Source of the DNA: Tetragenococcus koreensis | GTDB taxonomy: Bacteria > Bacillota > Bacilli > Lactobacillales > Enterococcaceae | Length of the DNA: 64,000 nucleotides | Direction: 5' to 3' | Assembly (NCBI RefSeq): GCF_003795145.1 | Contig: NZ_CP027786.1 | Location: 620,001 to 684,000 of the forward strand | The notes under the pieces: model-generated | The model's input: only the letters and a program-made list of their open reading frames with translations | Databases searched by the model: none | Told to the model about the DNA's origin: nothing | In this document: positions 36,881 through 47,926 of the stretch, piece by piece | Layout: every line of letters starts with the position of its first letter | Position numbering within the stretch: the first letter of the stretch is position 1 | Made by a program: the position numbers and the translations under genes

Positions 36881-36904
36881 TGCTTGAGAAATGAGGAAAA
36901 ACAA

Positions 36905-37375
36905 TTGGTAGCCATCTTTTTTTTATTAAGTGCACTAGTCGTTGGATTGGATCAATGGGTTAAATATTGGACTGTGACCAACTTAGGGCTTGGCGAAACA
37001 CAAGATATGATTGAACATTTTTTTTCGTTAACTTATGTTCAAAATACGGGAGCCGCGTGGAGTATTTTGGAGGGGGAAACGACTTTTTTTACGATAGTTA
37101 CGGTGATTGCCGTCTTTGTAGTCACTTACTTAATTATTCATTACCGCAATGACAGTAAATTTTTGACCCTCGGACTTGCGTTAGTACTGGCAGGTGCTGT
37201 AGGAAATTTCATTGATCGAATCCGTTTAGGTTATGTTGTGGATATGGTGCAATTAGATTTCATACAGTTTCCTATTTTTAACGTAGCAGATGCTTCATTA
37301 GTAATAGGCGTTATTTTGATTTTTGTTTATACAATTTTTGAGGATCGATTGAAAGGAAAAAGTAATGGCAGATAA
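36905..37375 (+). CDS. lspA: Lipoprotein signal peptidase (signal peptidase II)
   Basis: Membrane aspartic protease that removes signal peptides from prolipoproteins; 156 residues, four membrane helices. The catalytic aspartates are in GNFIDRIRLGYVVDMV (about 108-123) and FNVADASLVIG (about 130-140), and the YVQNTGAAWS motif lies near residue 47. I choose TTG at 36905 because GAGG lies 8 bases upstream and the protein then starts at the first helix; a TTG at 36884 would add seven polar residues. The 3' end overlaps rluD by 11 bp, so translation is coupled. Confidence 0.93.
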   Translation: MVAIFFLLSALVVGLDQWVKYWTVTNLGLGETQDMIEHFFSLTYVQNTGAAWSILEGETTFFTIVTVIAVFVVTYLIIHYRNDSKFLTLGLALVLAGAVGNFIDRIRLGYVVDMVQLDFIQFPIFNVADASLVIGVILIFVYTIFEDRLKGKSNGR

Positions 37376-38279
37376 ATTGGAAGGCACGATAACAAACGAA
37401 CAAGGGCGGATCGATAAGGTATTGTCAGAAAGACTAACTTCTTATAGTCGTTCGCAAATTCAACAATGGCTAAAAGAAGGACTGGTTGTCTTAAACGGAC
37501 AAAAAGTCAAAGCAAACTATCAAGTCAAACCAGATGACCATTTTATTATTCATTTACCAGAAGAAAAACCGTTAGAAGTGGAAGCCTGCGATATCCCTCT
37601 TGATGTCGTTTACCAAGATCAGGACGTAGCAGTTGTCAATAAGCCACAAGGGATGGTAGTGCATCCGTCACACGGTCATCCAACTCATACGTTGGTAAAT
37701 GCCTTATTATTTCATTTGGATCAATTATCGGGCATTAATGGCGTAATCCGCCCGGGTATTGTTCATCGCATTGATAAAGATACATCCGGACTTTTAATGG
37801 TAGCTAAAAATGACCGTAGCCATACTTCACTCGCCCAGCAATTACAAGACAAAACGACCTTGCGTGAATATACGGCCTTAGTGCACGGAAATATTCCTCA
37901 TCAAAAAGGGACAATCACAGCGCCTATTGGTCGTTCTAAAACGAATCGCCAAATGCAAGACGTTGTGGATGATGGAAAATTTGCCGTAACGCATTTCACG
38001 GTCTTAGAACGCTTTGCTGATTTTACTTTGATTAAATTACAATTAGAAACGGGTCGGACCCATCAAATCCGTGTCCATATGAAATATATAGGTTATCCTA
38101 TCGCAGGCGATCCTGTATATGGCCCTAAAAGAACACTTAAAGGCAACGGGCAATTTTTACATGCGGGTGTGCTTGGTTTTACTCATCCTACCAGCGGTCA
38201 ATGGTTGACTTTTGAAGCTCCTTTGCCTGAAGTTTTTAAAAAAACTTTAGATAATTTAGCAAAACCGATTGATTTTTAA
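37365..38279 (+). CDS. rluD: RluD-family 23S rRNA pseudouridine synthase
   Basis: A 304-residue pseudouridine synthase of the RluA/RluD group. An S4-like RNA-binding domain covers about 12-70 (LSERLTSYSRSQIQQWLKEG). The catalytic motif is HRIDKDTSGLLMVAK (about 137-151), with the active Asp in RIDKDTSG. LETGRTHQIRVHM and AGDPVYG follow. ATG lies inside the lspA end, GAAAGGAAA site. lspA-rluD-pyr is a conserved order in enterococci. The exact modified bases cannot be read from sequence. Confidence 0.93.
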   Translation: MADKLEGTITNEQGRIDKVLSERLTSYSRSQIQQWLKEGLVVLNGQKVKANYQVKPDDHFIIHLPEEKPLEVEACDIPLDVVYQDQDVAVVNKPQGMVVHPSHGHPTHTLVNALLFHLDQLSGINGVIRPGIVHRIDKDTSGLLMVAKNDRSHTSLAQQLQDKTTLREYTALVHGNIPHQKGTITAPIGRSKTNRQMQDVVDDGKFAVTHFTVLERFADFTLIKLQLETGRTHQIRVHMKYIGYPIAGDPVYGPKRTLKGNGQFLHAGVLGFTHPTSGQWLTFEAPLPEVFKKTLDNLAKPIDF

Positions 38280-38280
38280 A

Positions 38281-38308
38281 TTGAATAACTGTATAGTTGG
38301 TGTAATAA
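38281..38308 (+). promoter_or_regulatory. Probable pyr operon promoter
   Basis: TTGAAT at 38281-38286 and TAATAA at 38303-38308 with a 16-bp spacer lie directly after rluD and before the PyrR leader. A moderate match; read-through from rluD is also possible. Confidence 0.5.
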
Positions 38309-38330
38309 AATTTTATAACTTACCTTTAAG

Positions 38331-38466
38331 TTAGTCCCGTGAGGCTAGAAAGGAAGTGACAGACGAAGAATCATTGTCTTAGGATTGAGTGTAAAATTCT
38401 AAGCAATAATGATTTTTTAAAATCAGTGTATGTTCACTCCTGCCTCAAACGGGCAGGAGTTTTTTT
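38331..38466 (+). promoter_or_regulatory. PyrR-dependent attenuator of the pyr operon
   Basis: The PyrR-binding loop is recognisable as GTGAGGCTAGAAAGG (about 38339-38353). An antiterminator stem follows (ATCATTG..CTTAG around 38370 with CTAAGCAATAATGAT around 38399-38413). A perfect terminator, ACTCCTGCC / GGGCAGGAGT with seven T residues, sits at 38436-38466. By the known mechanism, UMP-loaded PyrR binds the anti-antiterminator and lets the terminator form, so the operon is shut off when pyrimidines are plentiful. Confidence 0.85.
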
Positions 38467-38471
38467 GCTGT

Positions 38472-39369
<898 letters not shown>

Positions 39370-39371
39370 TG

Positions 39372-40652
39372 ATGACAGATAAAAAAGAGTTTCGTAACCC
39401 AGATGCAATCTTAGACATTAAGGACCGTCCTAAATTATTGCCTTGGATAGGCCTTAGTTTGCAGCACTTATTTACCATGTTTGGCGCTACAGTTTTAGTG
39501 CCTATTCTAGTGGGGCTTGATCCCAGTATTGCATTATTTAGTTCCGGTGTGGGGACCCTTTTATATATTCTCATTACGAAAGGAACTGTGCCTGCTTATT
39601 TAGGCAGTAGCTTTGCTTTCATTACAGCTATCCAATCGTTAATGGGAACCAGCGGCTATCCAGCAGTTGCGCAAGGAATCATTTATTCTGGGATTGTCTA
39701 TATAATTGTAGCGCTCATTATTGCAAGATCAGGTTCTGATTGGATTGATGAAGTCTTACCGCCGATTGTCGTAGGTCCGGTAATTATGGTTATCGGCTTA
39801 GGCTTAGCTCAAAATGCAGCAGAAAACGCGATGTTTAACGAAGGGAATTATGACGCAACTTTCTTTCTGGTTGCACTGGTTACTTTAGGAATTACAATCT
39901 TTTTCAATATGTATTTAAAAGGGTTTTTAAGCTTAATTCCGATTTTACTAGGTATTGTTGGTGGTTATCTGTTCGCTTTAGCAGTAGGGATTGTCGATTT
40001 AGAACCGGTTAGAGAAGCTGCATGGTTACAACTTCCAGACTTTCAAGTGATGTTTGTTGACTATGATGTACAATTTTCTCTGGCCGCATTAATTAGTATG
40101 GCGCCCATTGCTTTTGTAACTATGACTGAACACATGGGGCATTTGATGGTGTTGAGTAAAATCACTAAACGTGACTTTTTTAAAGCGCCTGGTTTGAAAA
40201 AAACATTGCTGGCTGATGGACTATCCACCATTATCGGCGGGTTGGTTGGTGGACCGCCAACCACAAGTTATGGAGAAAATATCGGCGTTTTAGCGATCAC
40301 CAAGGTACACAGCGTGTTTGTACTCGGAGGTGCTGCAACTTTTGCTATACTCTTTAGCTTTATTGGAAAAATCAGTAGTTTGATCTATAGTATTCCCACG
40401 CCTGTGATCGGGGGTATTAGTTTCTTGTTATTCGGTGTGATTGCTTCCAGTGGGTTACGTATCTTAATCGACAATAAAATTGACTTTGATAAAAAACGCA
40501 ATCTAGTGATTACGGCTGCTATTTTAGTCATTGGTATTGGAGGCGCGTATTTGAAAATTGGCACTTTTGAATTAACCAGTATGGCTTTAGCGACCGTTGT
40601 CGGCATTATCTTGAATTTAATTTTACCAGTAAAAGCGAGAAGCGAAGAATAA
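39372..40652 (+). CDS. pyrP: Uracil permease
   Basis: Proton-driven uracil importer of the NCS2 (nucleobase-ascorbate) family, 426 residues, with 12-14 membrane segments. Conserved parts include LPWIGLSLQHLFTMFGATVLVPIL (about 22-45, with the Gln-His motif), AYLGSSFAFI, ALISMAPIAFVTMTEHMGH with its Glu and His, and GGPPTTSYGENIGV. ATG at 39372 is 2 bp past the pyrR stop with GGGAG upstream. It supplies uracil for salvage, which may matter because de novo genes downstream look defective. Confidence 0.95.
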   Translation: MTDKKEFRNPDAILDIKDRPKLLPWIGLSLQHLFTMFGATVLVPILVGLDPSIALFSSGVGTLLYILITKGTVPAYLGSSFAFITAIQSLMGTSGYPAVAQGIIYSGIVYIIVALIIARSGSDWIDEVLPPIVVGPVIMVIGLGLAQNAAENAMFNEGNYDATFFLVALVTLGITIFFNMYLKGFLSLIPILLGIVGGYLFALAVGIVDLEPVREAAWLQLPDFQVMFVDYDVQFSLAALISMAPIAFVTMTEHMGHLMVLSKITKRDFFKAPGLKKTLLADGLSTIIGGLVGGPPTTSYGENIGVLAITKVHSVFVLGGAATFAILFSFIGKISSLIYSIPTPVIGGISFLLFGVIASSGLRILIDNKIDFDKKRNLVITAAILVIGIGGAYLKIGTFELTSMALATVVGIILNLILPVKARSEE

Positions 40653-40667
40653 CAGGGGGAATAGGTT

Positions 40668-41594
40668 ATGATCATACAGTCCGAACAAGTGAGTCTAAAA
40701 CATTTATTGACCGTTGAAGCACTAACCGACCAGGAAGTGATGGGATTAATCCGACGAGGACAAGCGTTTAAACAAGGAGCTGTTTGGTTACCGGAGAAAA
40801 AGCAGTATTTTGCTGCTAATCTCTTTTTTGAAAATAGTACCAGAACACATAAAAGTTTTGAGATCGCGGAAAAAAAATTAGGCATTGATGTCATTGAATT
40901 TGAAGCTGCAACAAGTTCAGTGCAAAAGGGTGAAACCCTTTATGATACTGTCTTGACAATGTCGGCCATTGGTGTTGATTGTGTCGTTGTCCGCCATGGG
41001 GATGAAAACTATTATGATGAATTAATTCAAAGTCCCTCCATTCAATGTAGTGTCATTAATGGAGGTGACGGCAGCGGCCAGCACCCCACACAATGTTTAT
41101 TGGATCTAATGACAATCTATGAAGAGTTTGGTACCTTCAAAGGATTAAATATAGCGATCGTCGGTGATATCACCCATTCACGAGTAGCTAAGTCAAATAT
41201 GCAAATGCTCAATCGTTTAGGCGCTAACGTTTATTTCTCTGGGCCTAGACAATGGTATGATAAAACTTTTGATGTTTATGGCACTTATTTACCATTGGAT
41301 GAATTGATTGATCAAGTGGACGTCATGATGATGTTGCGTGTGCAACACGAACGTCATGATCCTGATGAAAGTTTTTCCAAAGAAGAATATCATGCAAAAT
41401 TTGGTTTAACGATAGAACGTGCGAAGCAAATGCAAAAGCATGCAGTTATCATGCACCCAGCACCGGTCAATCGTGATGTTGAAATTGCGGATTCTTTGGT
41501 GGAAGGATTGCAATCAAGAATTGTTAGGCAAATGACCAATGGCGTCTATGTAAGAATGGCAATTTTAGAAGCTATTTTACAAGGCAAAGCATAA
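40668..41594 (+). CDS. pyrB: Aspartate carbamoyltransferase catalytic subunit
   Basis: Condenses carbamoyl phosphate with aspartate; 308 residues, as expected for the catalytic chain without a regulatory partner. The carbamoyl-phosphate site is [13 protein letters not shown] (about 50-62), with [14 protein letters not shown] (about 129-142), [11 protein letters not shown] and [11 protein letters not shown] (about 263-273). All key residues appear intact, unlike the CarAB genes that should supply its substrate. It lies 15 bp after pyrP. Confidence 0.96.
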   Translation: MIIQSEQVSLKHLLTVEALTDQEVMGLIRRGQAFKQGAVWLPEKKQYFAANLFFENSTRTHKSFEIAEKKLGIDVIEFEAATSSVQKGETLYDTVLTMSAIGVDCVVVRHGDENYYDELIQSPSIQCSVINGGDGSGQHPTQCLLDLMTIYEEFGTFKGLNIAIVGDITHSRVAKSNMQMLNRLGANVYFSGPRQWYDKTFDVYGTYLPLDELIDQVDVMMMLRVQHERHDPDESFSKEEYHAKFGLTIERAKQMQKHAVIMHPAPVNRDVEIADSLVEGLQSRIVRQMTNGVYVRMAILEAILQGKA

Positions 41595-41621
41595 TTGGCT
41601 CTGCTATAAAGGAGGAATAAC

Positions 41622-42929
41622 ATGAATTTGTTAATTAAAAATAGCCGCATCATCTCTCATGATAATCAATTAACGCCAGTACAAATTTGGGTCAAAGATC
41701 AGGTCATTCATGCAATTGGAGAGCAGTTCGATGAAAAAACATTCGATCAAATTATTGATGCAAAAGGGCAATTAGTGACTCAAGGCTTGGTCGATGTTCA
41801 TGTGCATCTTAGAGAACCGGGATTTACTTATAAAGAAACAATTAAAACCGGTAGTCAGGCGGCGAGTCGTGGAGGTTTTACTACCATTTGTGCGATGCCT
41901 AACCTAGATCCGGTGCCAGATACTGTCGAACGTTTTAAACAAGTCCAAAATAGCATCGCACAAGATGCCGTTAATCATGTTTTGCAATATGCACCGATTA
42001 CCAAAGGTTTGCGTAGTGAAGAGCTGGTTGACCAAGCTGGATTAAAAGATGCGGGGGCCTTTGCTTTTACTAATGACGGGGTAGGCGTGCAAACGGCTGG
42101 AATTATGTATTTAGCTATGAAAGAAGCAGCGAAAAATAAACGAGCAATTGTCGCTCATACAGAGGATGAATCATTGCTTTTTAATGGTGTGATGCATAAA
42201 GGGAAAAGAGCTGAAGAATTAGGTTTACCTGGGATTATGAGTGCAACAGAATCCTCTCAAATTGCTCGTGACTTGCTTTTAGCTGAAGAAACTGGCGTCC
42301 ATTACCATGTCTGTCATGTTTCTTCTAAAGAAAGTGTCCGTATTATTCGTCAAGCTAAAGCAGCAGGGGTCCATGTTACTTGTGAAGTTTGCCCGCACCA
42401 TTTATTATTAGCAGATGATGATATCAAAGAAAATCATGGCTATTGGAAAATGAATCCGCCACTACGTGCTAAAGAGGACCAAGCAGCTTTGATTGAAGGA
42501 TTGTTGGATGGGACGATTGATTGTATTTCGACAGATCATGCCCCCCACAGTTTTGCTGAAAAAAATCAGGATTTCTTAAAATCTCCTTTTGGTATTGTGG
42601 GCTCAGAATATGCCTTTCAACTGATCTATACGACTTTCGTTAAAACGGAAGTTTTTACTTTAGAACAAGTGATTCAATGGATGGCAATAAACCCGGCTGA
42701 AATTTTTGGACTACCTGTTAATCGCTTAGATATCGGCGATCCAGCTGATTTAGCAGTATTCGATATTGATCATAGTTATACTGTTGATGAAAAGAAATTT
42801 TTATCCAAGGCAGAAAATACACCATTTATAGGTAAAAAGCTTTTTGGTGATACACTTTATACGTTAGTAGATGGGAAAATTGTATGGCAAGGTGGGAACC
42901 AAAATGGATCGTTGGTTAATTTTAGATGA
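41622..42929 (+). CDS. pyrC: Dihydroorotase
   Basis: Zinc amidohydrolase closing carbamoyl-aspartate to dihydroorotate; 435 residues. Metal ligands are in [15 protein letters not shown] (about 58-72), [16 protein letters not shown] and ISTDHAPHS (the catalytic Asp, about 303-311). All look intact. RBS AGGAGG. The 3' end overlaps carA by 26 bp, indicating translational coupling. Confidence 0.96.
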   Translation: MNLLIKNSRIISHDNQLTPVQIWVKDQVIHAIGEQFDEKTFDQIIDAKGQLVTQGLVDVHVHLREPGFTYKETIKTGSQAASRGGFTTICAMPNLDPVPDTVERFKQVQNSIAQDAVNHVLQYAPITKGLRSEELVDQAGLKDAGAFAFTNDGVGVQTAGIMYLAMKEAAKNKRAIVAHTEDESLLFNGVMHKGKRAEELGLPGIMSATESSQIARDLLLAEETGVHYHVCHVSSKESVRIIRQAKAAGVHVTCEVCPHHLLLADDDIKENHGYWKMNPPLRAKEDQAALIEGLLDGTIDCISTDHAPHSFAEKNQDFLKSPFGIVGSEYAFQLIYTTFVKTEVFTLEQVIQWMAINPAEIFGLPVNRLDIGDPADLAVFDIDHSYTVDEKKFLSKAENTPFIGKKLFGDTLYTLVDGKIVWQGGNQNGSLVNFR

Positions 42930-43983
42930 CGGCACTTGTTTTGACGGAGAAGGATTTGGCGCTAGACTCAATGTTTTTGGCGAAATTGTTTTTACGACGA
43001 ACATGACAGGCTATCAAGCAAGTATTACCGATCAAAATTTTAATGGCCAAATTATTACTTTCACTTATCCACTGATTGGCAATGTCGGTATTAACCGTGA
43101 CGATTATGAATCACTTTCGCCAACCTGTAAGGGGATTGTCGTTAAAGAATATCCTCGTCTGGCTAGTAACTGGCGCTATCAAATGTCCCTTTCTGATTTT
43201 TTAGCTCGCAGAAATATTGCAGGGATTGCAGGAATTGATACGCGAGCCTTGGCTCGTAAAATACGCCAAGTGGGTACTATGAAAGCTAGTATTGTTGATT
43301 CAGGAGATGCTTTCGCTCATGCCTATGATCAATTAAAAGCTAGCGTATTACCTACAAATCAGGTGGAGCAAATTTCTACTCAAAAACCTTATCCTAGCCC
43401 TGGGACGGGTCATAACGTAGTAGTTATTGACTTAGGTTTAAAACATAGCATTATGCGTGAATTAGCGAAAAGAAATTGTAATTTGACTGTTATGCCCTAT
43501 CATACCTCGGCTGCGGAGATTCTTGAATTAGCACCAGACGGTGTACTTTTAACTAATGGTCCGGGCGATCCGAAAAGTATCCCGGCTGTGGTAGAAATGA
43601 TCCGTCAAATTCAAGGTAAAGTTGCTATTTTCGGAGTTGGTTTAGGACAGCAATTGTTTGCTTTAGCTAACGATTGCGATACCTATAAGATGAGTTTTGG
43701 TCATCATGGACTAAATTATCCGGTGAAAGAAAGAGCAACTGGACGCATTGATATGACTTCCCAAAGTCACGGATATGCGGTAAAGAAATCTTCGATCGAT
43801 GCTAAAAAACTCTTGGTCACTCATTTTAATGTAAATGATGGCACTATTGAAGGATTAAAGCATCGCCGTTATCCGGCTTTTACGGTTCAATTTAACCCAG
43901 ATGCTGCTCCGGGTCCTCATGATGCGTTGTATTTGTTTGACGAATTTATTGAGATGATGGATGCGCAAAAAGGAGCTGTTTAG
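42904..43983 (+). CDS. carA: Carbamoyl-phosphate synthase small subunit with a dead glutaminase site
   Basis: A 359-residue, full-length small subunit. The N-terminal CPSase domain and GATase-1 scaffold are well preserved ([29 protein letters not shown]). However, the glutaminase nucleophile Cys of the usual G-I-C-L-G-H-Q is Gly246 in FGVGLGQQ, and the catalytic His of F-H-P is Asn331 in [12 protein letters not shown]. Asp333 at the Glu position is common in lactic acid bacteria. Glutamine hydrolysis should therefore be impossible. The frame is clean, GTG/ATG context normal (ATG at 42904). It could use free ammonia, as animal CPS I does, or be decaying along with carB. Confidence 0.9.
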   Translation: MDRWLILDDGTCFDGEGFGARLNVFGEIVFTTNMTGYQASITDQNFNGQIITFTYPLIGNVGINRDDYESLSPTCKGIVVKEYPRLASNWRYQMSLSDFLARRNIAGIAGIDTRALARKIRQVGTMKASIVDSGDAFAHAYDQLKASVLPTNQVEQISTQKPYPSPGTGHNVVVIDLGLKHSIMRELAKRNCNLTVMPYHTSAAEILELAPDGVLLTNGPGDPKSIPAVVEMIRQIQGKVAIFGVGLGQQLFALANDCDTYKMSFGHHGLNYPVKERATGRIDMTSQSHGYAVKKSSIDAKKLLVTHFNVNDGTIEGLKHRRYPAFTVQFNPDAAPGPHDALYLFDEFIEMMDAQKGAV

Positions 43984-43985
43984 TT

Positions 43986-46900
43986 GTGCCCAAAAGAAGA
44001 GATATCAAAAAAGTCTTAATCCTCGGAGCAGGACCGACGACGATTGGTCAAGGCGCTGAATTCGACTATGCAGGTACTCAAGCTTGTACAGCTTTAAAAG
44101 AAGAAGGGTATGAAGTAGTCTTGGTTAACTCAAATCCTGCTACGGTTATGGCTGATAAAGAAAACGCCGATCATGTCTATATCGAACCACTTACTTCAGA
44201 CTTTATCGCACGCATTTTGCGAAAAGAACAGCCAGATGCAATCTTGTCCACTTTTGGCGGAGAGACAGGCTTAAATACTGTACGCGAATTAATTGCTTCA
44301 GGCATTTTAGAAGAGTTAAACATCGAGCTGCTAGGGACGAATACTTCAGCAATTAAACAGACGAAAGACCATAGTTCTTTTATAGAATTGATGAGAAATC
44401 TTGCACTACCAATACCAGCGGCACAAATGGTTGCTTCAGTTGATGAAGCGATTGCTTTTACTAAAAAATTAGGTTATCCCTTGTTTGTGCGTCCTGCATT
44501 GACTTTGGCAGGAGCAGGTAGTGGCATTTGCCATAATGAAATTGAACTACGCCGACTTGTAGCAAAGGGCTTAAAATTATCATCAATTTCACAATGTTTA
44601 ATCGAGCAGAGCTTTGCGGGTTTTAAAGAAATTGAATTTGAAGTACTGCGTGATACAGCTGACAATGCATTAGCTGTAGGTAATATAGAAAATTTTGATC
44701 CAGTAGGAATTCATAGTGGTGATTCATTGGCATTTATTCCTAGTCAAACATTGACCGATCATGAATATCAGCTGCTGCGTGATGCCTCCTTAAAAGTGAT
44801 TCATGCCTTAAAAATTGTAGGCAGCTGTCATCTGAGGTTTGCACTTGACCCAAAAAATTTTGATTATTATGTACTAGATGTTAATCCACGTTTGACCCGT
44901 TCTAGTGCCTTGCTTAGTAAGGCAACTGGATACCCAATTGCTACAATTGCGGCAAAAATTGCTGTGGGATTGAATTTGGCGGAAATCAAAAACCCACTTA
45001 CTCAAACCACTTATGCTGATTTTGAGCCAGCTTTGGATTATGTGGTAACCAAAATTCCACGTTGGCCCTTTGATACACTTAAAGATGAACAATGGCAACT
45101 AAATACGCAAATGAAAGCTACCGGGGAAGTGATGGCTATAGGGCGAACCCTGGAAGAGTCCTTATTAAAAGCGGTACGTTCATTGGGTATAAAAGTAAGC
45201 CATATTGAATCCAGCACTTTACAAGGCCTGACTGATGATATTCTTATCCAAAAAGTCATTCATGGACAAGGCCATCGATTGTACACCTTAGCTGAAAGTT
45301 TGCGTCGCGGTTATACGATTGAAGAGCTAGCAGAAATGACGAAGATTGATCTATTCTTTTTAGATAGAATAGCCCATATTGTGGAACTTGAAGGACAGTT
45401 AAAAGAAAATGTTTCTGATTTCGCGCTATTAAAAAAGGCTAAGCAAAACGGATTTTCCGATAAAAAGTTAGCCCAATTATGGCAAACCCGAGAAGAGGAA
45501 GTTCGCCATTTACGTCAAGAGCAAAAAATAATTCCTGTATTTAAAACAGTGGACAGTTGTGCAGGAGAGTTTGCGGCTCAAAGACCTTATTTTTATAGCT
45601 CCTACGAAATGGAAAATGAAAGTCAAGTGACTAAGAAACCTTCTATTTTAATTCTAGGCGCTGGACCACTTAGAATCGGACAAGGAAGCGAGTTCGATTA
45701 TAGTACTGTGCATGCAATTAAAACTGTGCGTCAAGCCGGTTATGAAGCGATTGTCATTAATGATAATCCGTCTGCTGTTTCAACTGATTTTATGATTGCT
45801 GATAAACTTTATTTCGAACCGTTAACTTTAGAAGAAGTACGTAACGTGATTGAATGGGAACAACCGTTAGGCGTCATCGGTCAGTTCGGTGGGCAAATAG
45901 CGCATCATTTAAGTGAGGCTCTAGCAAATTTGGACATCAAGGTGTTGGGAACAAATCCAGCTGGTCTTAAACAGATTAAAAACCCAGAAAAATTTACTAC
46001 AATACTAAAAGAACTTCAGGTTGGTTCAGGGCAAGAGCAAATCGCAGAAAATACCTCCGATGCTCTTACGATTGCTGAAAAAATAGGTTTTCCAATTATT
46101 GTACGTCCCAATGATTTGTTAAGTGAAAATGATATACGAAAAATAGATAATGAGAGGGATTTAAAGGATTGTCTTGCGCATATGACTAAAAGTCCTCAAA
46201 ATAATTCGGTATTCATTGATCGTTTTATTGCTGGTAGAAAAGGTGAAGTCGATGTTATTTATGATGGAAAGACGACTTTGATACCAGGTATCATCGAACA
46301 TATTGAACGAACTGATGTACATTCGGGAGATTCAATGACAGTCTATCCGCCGCAGAATTTTTCCAAAAAAGTTCTGAAAACAATCGAAAGCTACGCCAAA
46401 CGCTTAAGTCAGCGTTTGGAGCTGTGCGGGATAATAAACATACAATTTATTATTTCTGATGAGCAGGTGTATATGACTCAAGTGTTTCCTTACGCCAGTC
46501 GAACTGTTCCTTTTTTGAGTAAAATAACTGATACTGCGATGGTACAAATTGCAGTAAGAGTTATCTTAGGAGAAGAGCTGTCAGGTATGGGTTGTTCCAA
46601 TATTTTACCGCCTACTACAACTGCAGTTCATATCAAAGCGCCTGTTTTTTCTCTGACTAATCTCTTAGCAATTGACAGCGAACTAGATCAAAAAATGAAA
46701 TCCACAGGCACAGTAATGGGAACCGATGTAAATTTAGAAAAGGCTTTGTACAAAGCCTTTGAAGCAGCAAACTTAGCTATACCAGCGTTTGGTTCGGTAT
46801 TATTTACTATTGCAGATGCCGACAAGCCTGTCGCTTTACAATTAGCCAAAAGTTTTTCAGAGGTAGGCTTTAATTTAATTGCCACTTCAGGTACAGCTGA

Positions 46901-47168
46901 TTTTTTTGCCAAGCATGGATTAAAAGTACACAGAGTAAGTAAAATATCTGATAGTAAAGAACCAACTATAATAGACATGATAGAAAAAGGCCATATTCAA
47001 ATGATTGTTAATACTATTAAGCAAAGTCGTAAAGATACTTCTTATGATGGCTTTAAGATTCGTCGTAAAGCTGTAGAACAAGGGATTACTTTATTTACTT
47101 CCTTAGATACTGTGGCAGCTATTTTAAAAGTAATTCAGGCAAGAGCATTTTCAACTAAGGAACTTTAA
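43986..47168 (+). CDS. carB: Carbamoyl-phosphate synthase large subunit with degenerate ATP-grasp sites
   Basis: A 1060-residue, unbroken large subunit with two ATP-grasp halves and the C-terminal MGS-like domain. Key positions are altered. In the first half the metal-ligand Gln is Arg284 (CHLRFALDP), and the Glu of E-x-NPR is Asp298. The glycine loop reads RPALTLAGAGSG. In the second half the loop S-Y-V-L-G-G-R-A-M is NDLLSENDI (709-717), and E-V-N-P-R is QVFPY (832-836). Flanking sequence stays highly conserved. Synthesis of carbamoyl phosphate is therefore unlikely. GTG start with AAAGGAG in the carA end. Either early pseudogene or altered role. Confidence 0.9.
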   Translation: MPKRRDIKKVLILGAGPTTIGQGAEFDYAGTQACTALKEEGYEVVLVNSNPATVMADKENADHVYIEPLTSDFIARILRKEQPDAILSTFGGETGLNTVRELIASGILEELNIELLGTNTSAIKQTKDHSSFIELMRNLALPIPAAQMVASVDEAIAFTKKLGYPLFVRPALTLAGAGSGICHNEIELRRLVAKGLKLSSISQCLIEQSFAGFKEIEFEVLRDTADNALAVGNIENFDPVGIHSGDSLAFIPSQTLTDHEYQLLRDASLKVIHALKIVGSCHLRFALDPKNFDYYVLDVNPRLTRSSALLSKATGYPIATIAAKIAVGLNLAEIKNPLTQTTYADFEPALDYVVTKIPRWPFDTLKDEQWQLNTQMKATGEVMAIGRTLEESLLKAVRSLGIKVSHIESSTLQGLTDDILIQKVIHGQGHRLYTLAESLRRGYTIEELAEMTKIDLFFLDRIAHIVELEGQLKENVSDFALLKKAKQNGFSDKKLAQLWQTREEEVRHLRQEQKIIPVFKTVDSCAGEFAAQRPYFYSSYEMENESQVTKKPSILILGAGPLRIGQGSEFDYSTVHAIKTVRQAGYEAIVINDNPSAVSTDFMIADKLYFEPLTLEEVRNVIEWEQPLGVIGQFGGQIAHHLSEALANLDIKVLGTNPAGLKQIKNPEKFTTILKELQVGSGQEQIAENTSDALTIAEKIGFPIIVRPNDLLSENDIRKIDNERDLKDCLAHMTKSPQNNSVFIDRFIAGRKGEVDVIYDGKTTLIPGIIEHIERTDVHSGDSMTVYPPQNFSKKVLKTIESYAKRLSQRLELCGIINIQFIISDEQVYMTQVFPYASRTVPFLSKITDTAMVQIAVRVILGEELSGMGCSNILPPTTTAVHIKAPVFSLTNLLAIDSELDQKMKSTGTVMGTDVNLEKALYKAFEAANLAIPAFGSVLFTIADADKPVALQLAKSFSEVGFNLIATSGTADFFAKHGLKVHRVSKISDSKEPTIIDMIEKGHIQMIVNTIKQSRKDTSYDGFKIRRKAVEQGITLFTSLDTVAAILKVIQARAFSTKEL

Positions 47169-47206
47169 TAAACAAACAAAAAGGATGATGAGAAAGGATT
47201 GAAGAA

Positions 47207-47926
47207 ATGATTGAACGACCAATAATTGCTTTAGATTTTCCTTCTAAAGATGAGATCAAGTCTTTTTTAAATAAATTTCCGCAAGAGGAGTCTCTCTTTG
47301 TTAAAGTGGGTATGGAAATTTTTTATCAAGAAGGTCCCGCCATTGTTCATTGGCTAAAAGAAGCAGGACATGATATATTTTTAGATCTAAAATTACATGA
47401 TATCCCGAATACAGTGGAATATTCAATGGCAGGCTTAGCTAGATTGGGTGTTTCAATTACCACAGTCCAAGCAGCTGGAGGAGTTGAAATGATGCAACGG
47501 GCTAAACAAGGCCTAAAGACGGGAACAACTGCTGGAGAAGAAGTTCCTAAAGTGATTGCCGTTACCCAGTTGACCTCAACTAGCCAAGAGCAAATGCAAG
47601 AAGAGCAACTAGTCCAAGCAAGCTTAGAAGAAAGCGTGTTGCATTATGCTAAGATAGCGCAACAAGCCGATTTAGACGGGGTAGTTTCTTCGGCATGGGA
47701 GGCACAAAAGATTCATAACGCAACAACACAAGATTTCATGTGCTTAACACCAGGTATCCGACCCGAAGGCAGTGAGGTAGGAGACCAAAAACGAGTGGTA
47801 ACTCCGGGCAAAGCACGAGCTATCGGCTCCAATGCCATTGTTGTTGGGCGGCCGATTACTTTAGCAGCCGATCCTTATAAAGTTTATCAAAATATTAAAA
47901 AAGATTGGAAGGAAACTACCAAATGA
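47207..47926 (+). CDS. pyrF: Orotidine 5'-phosphate decarboxylase
   Basis: Last step to UMP; 239 residues. The catalytic [11 protein letters not shown] (about 60-70) and FVKVGMEIF segments are intact, as are TPGIRPEG and VVGRPIT. It has its own AAAGGATT site and begins 38 bp after carB. In enterococci pyrK and pyrD usually lie in this gap, but neither is present here. The stop overlaps the pyrE start (ATGA). Confidence 0.96.
   Translation: MIERPIIALDFPSKDEIKSFLNKFPQEESLFVKVGMEIFYQEGPAIVHWLKEAGHDIFLDLKLHDIPNTVEYSMAGLARLGVSITTVQAAGGVEMMQRAKQGLKTGTTAGEEVPKVIAVTQLTSTSQEQMQEEQLVQASLEESVLHYAKIAQQADLDGVVSSAWEAQKIHNATTQDFMCLTPGIRPEGSEVGDQKRVVTPGKARAIGSNAIVVGRPITLAADPYKVYQNIKKDWKETTK

Noticed and set aside
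42904-47168. carA/carB as ordinary pseudogenes
   Set aside because: Both frames are complete with normal start sites and strong conservation outside the active sites, so they are listed as genes with degenerate sites.
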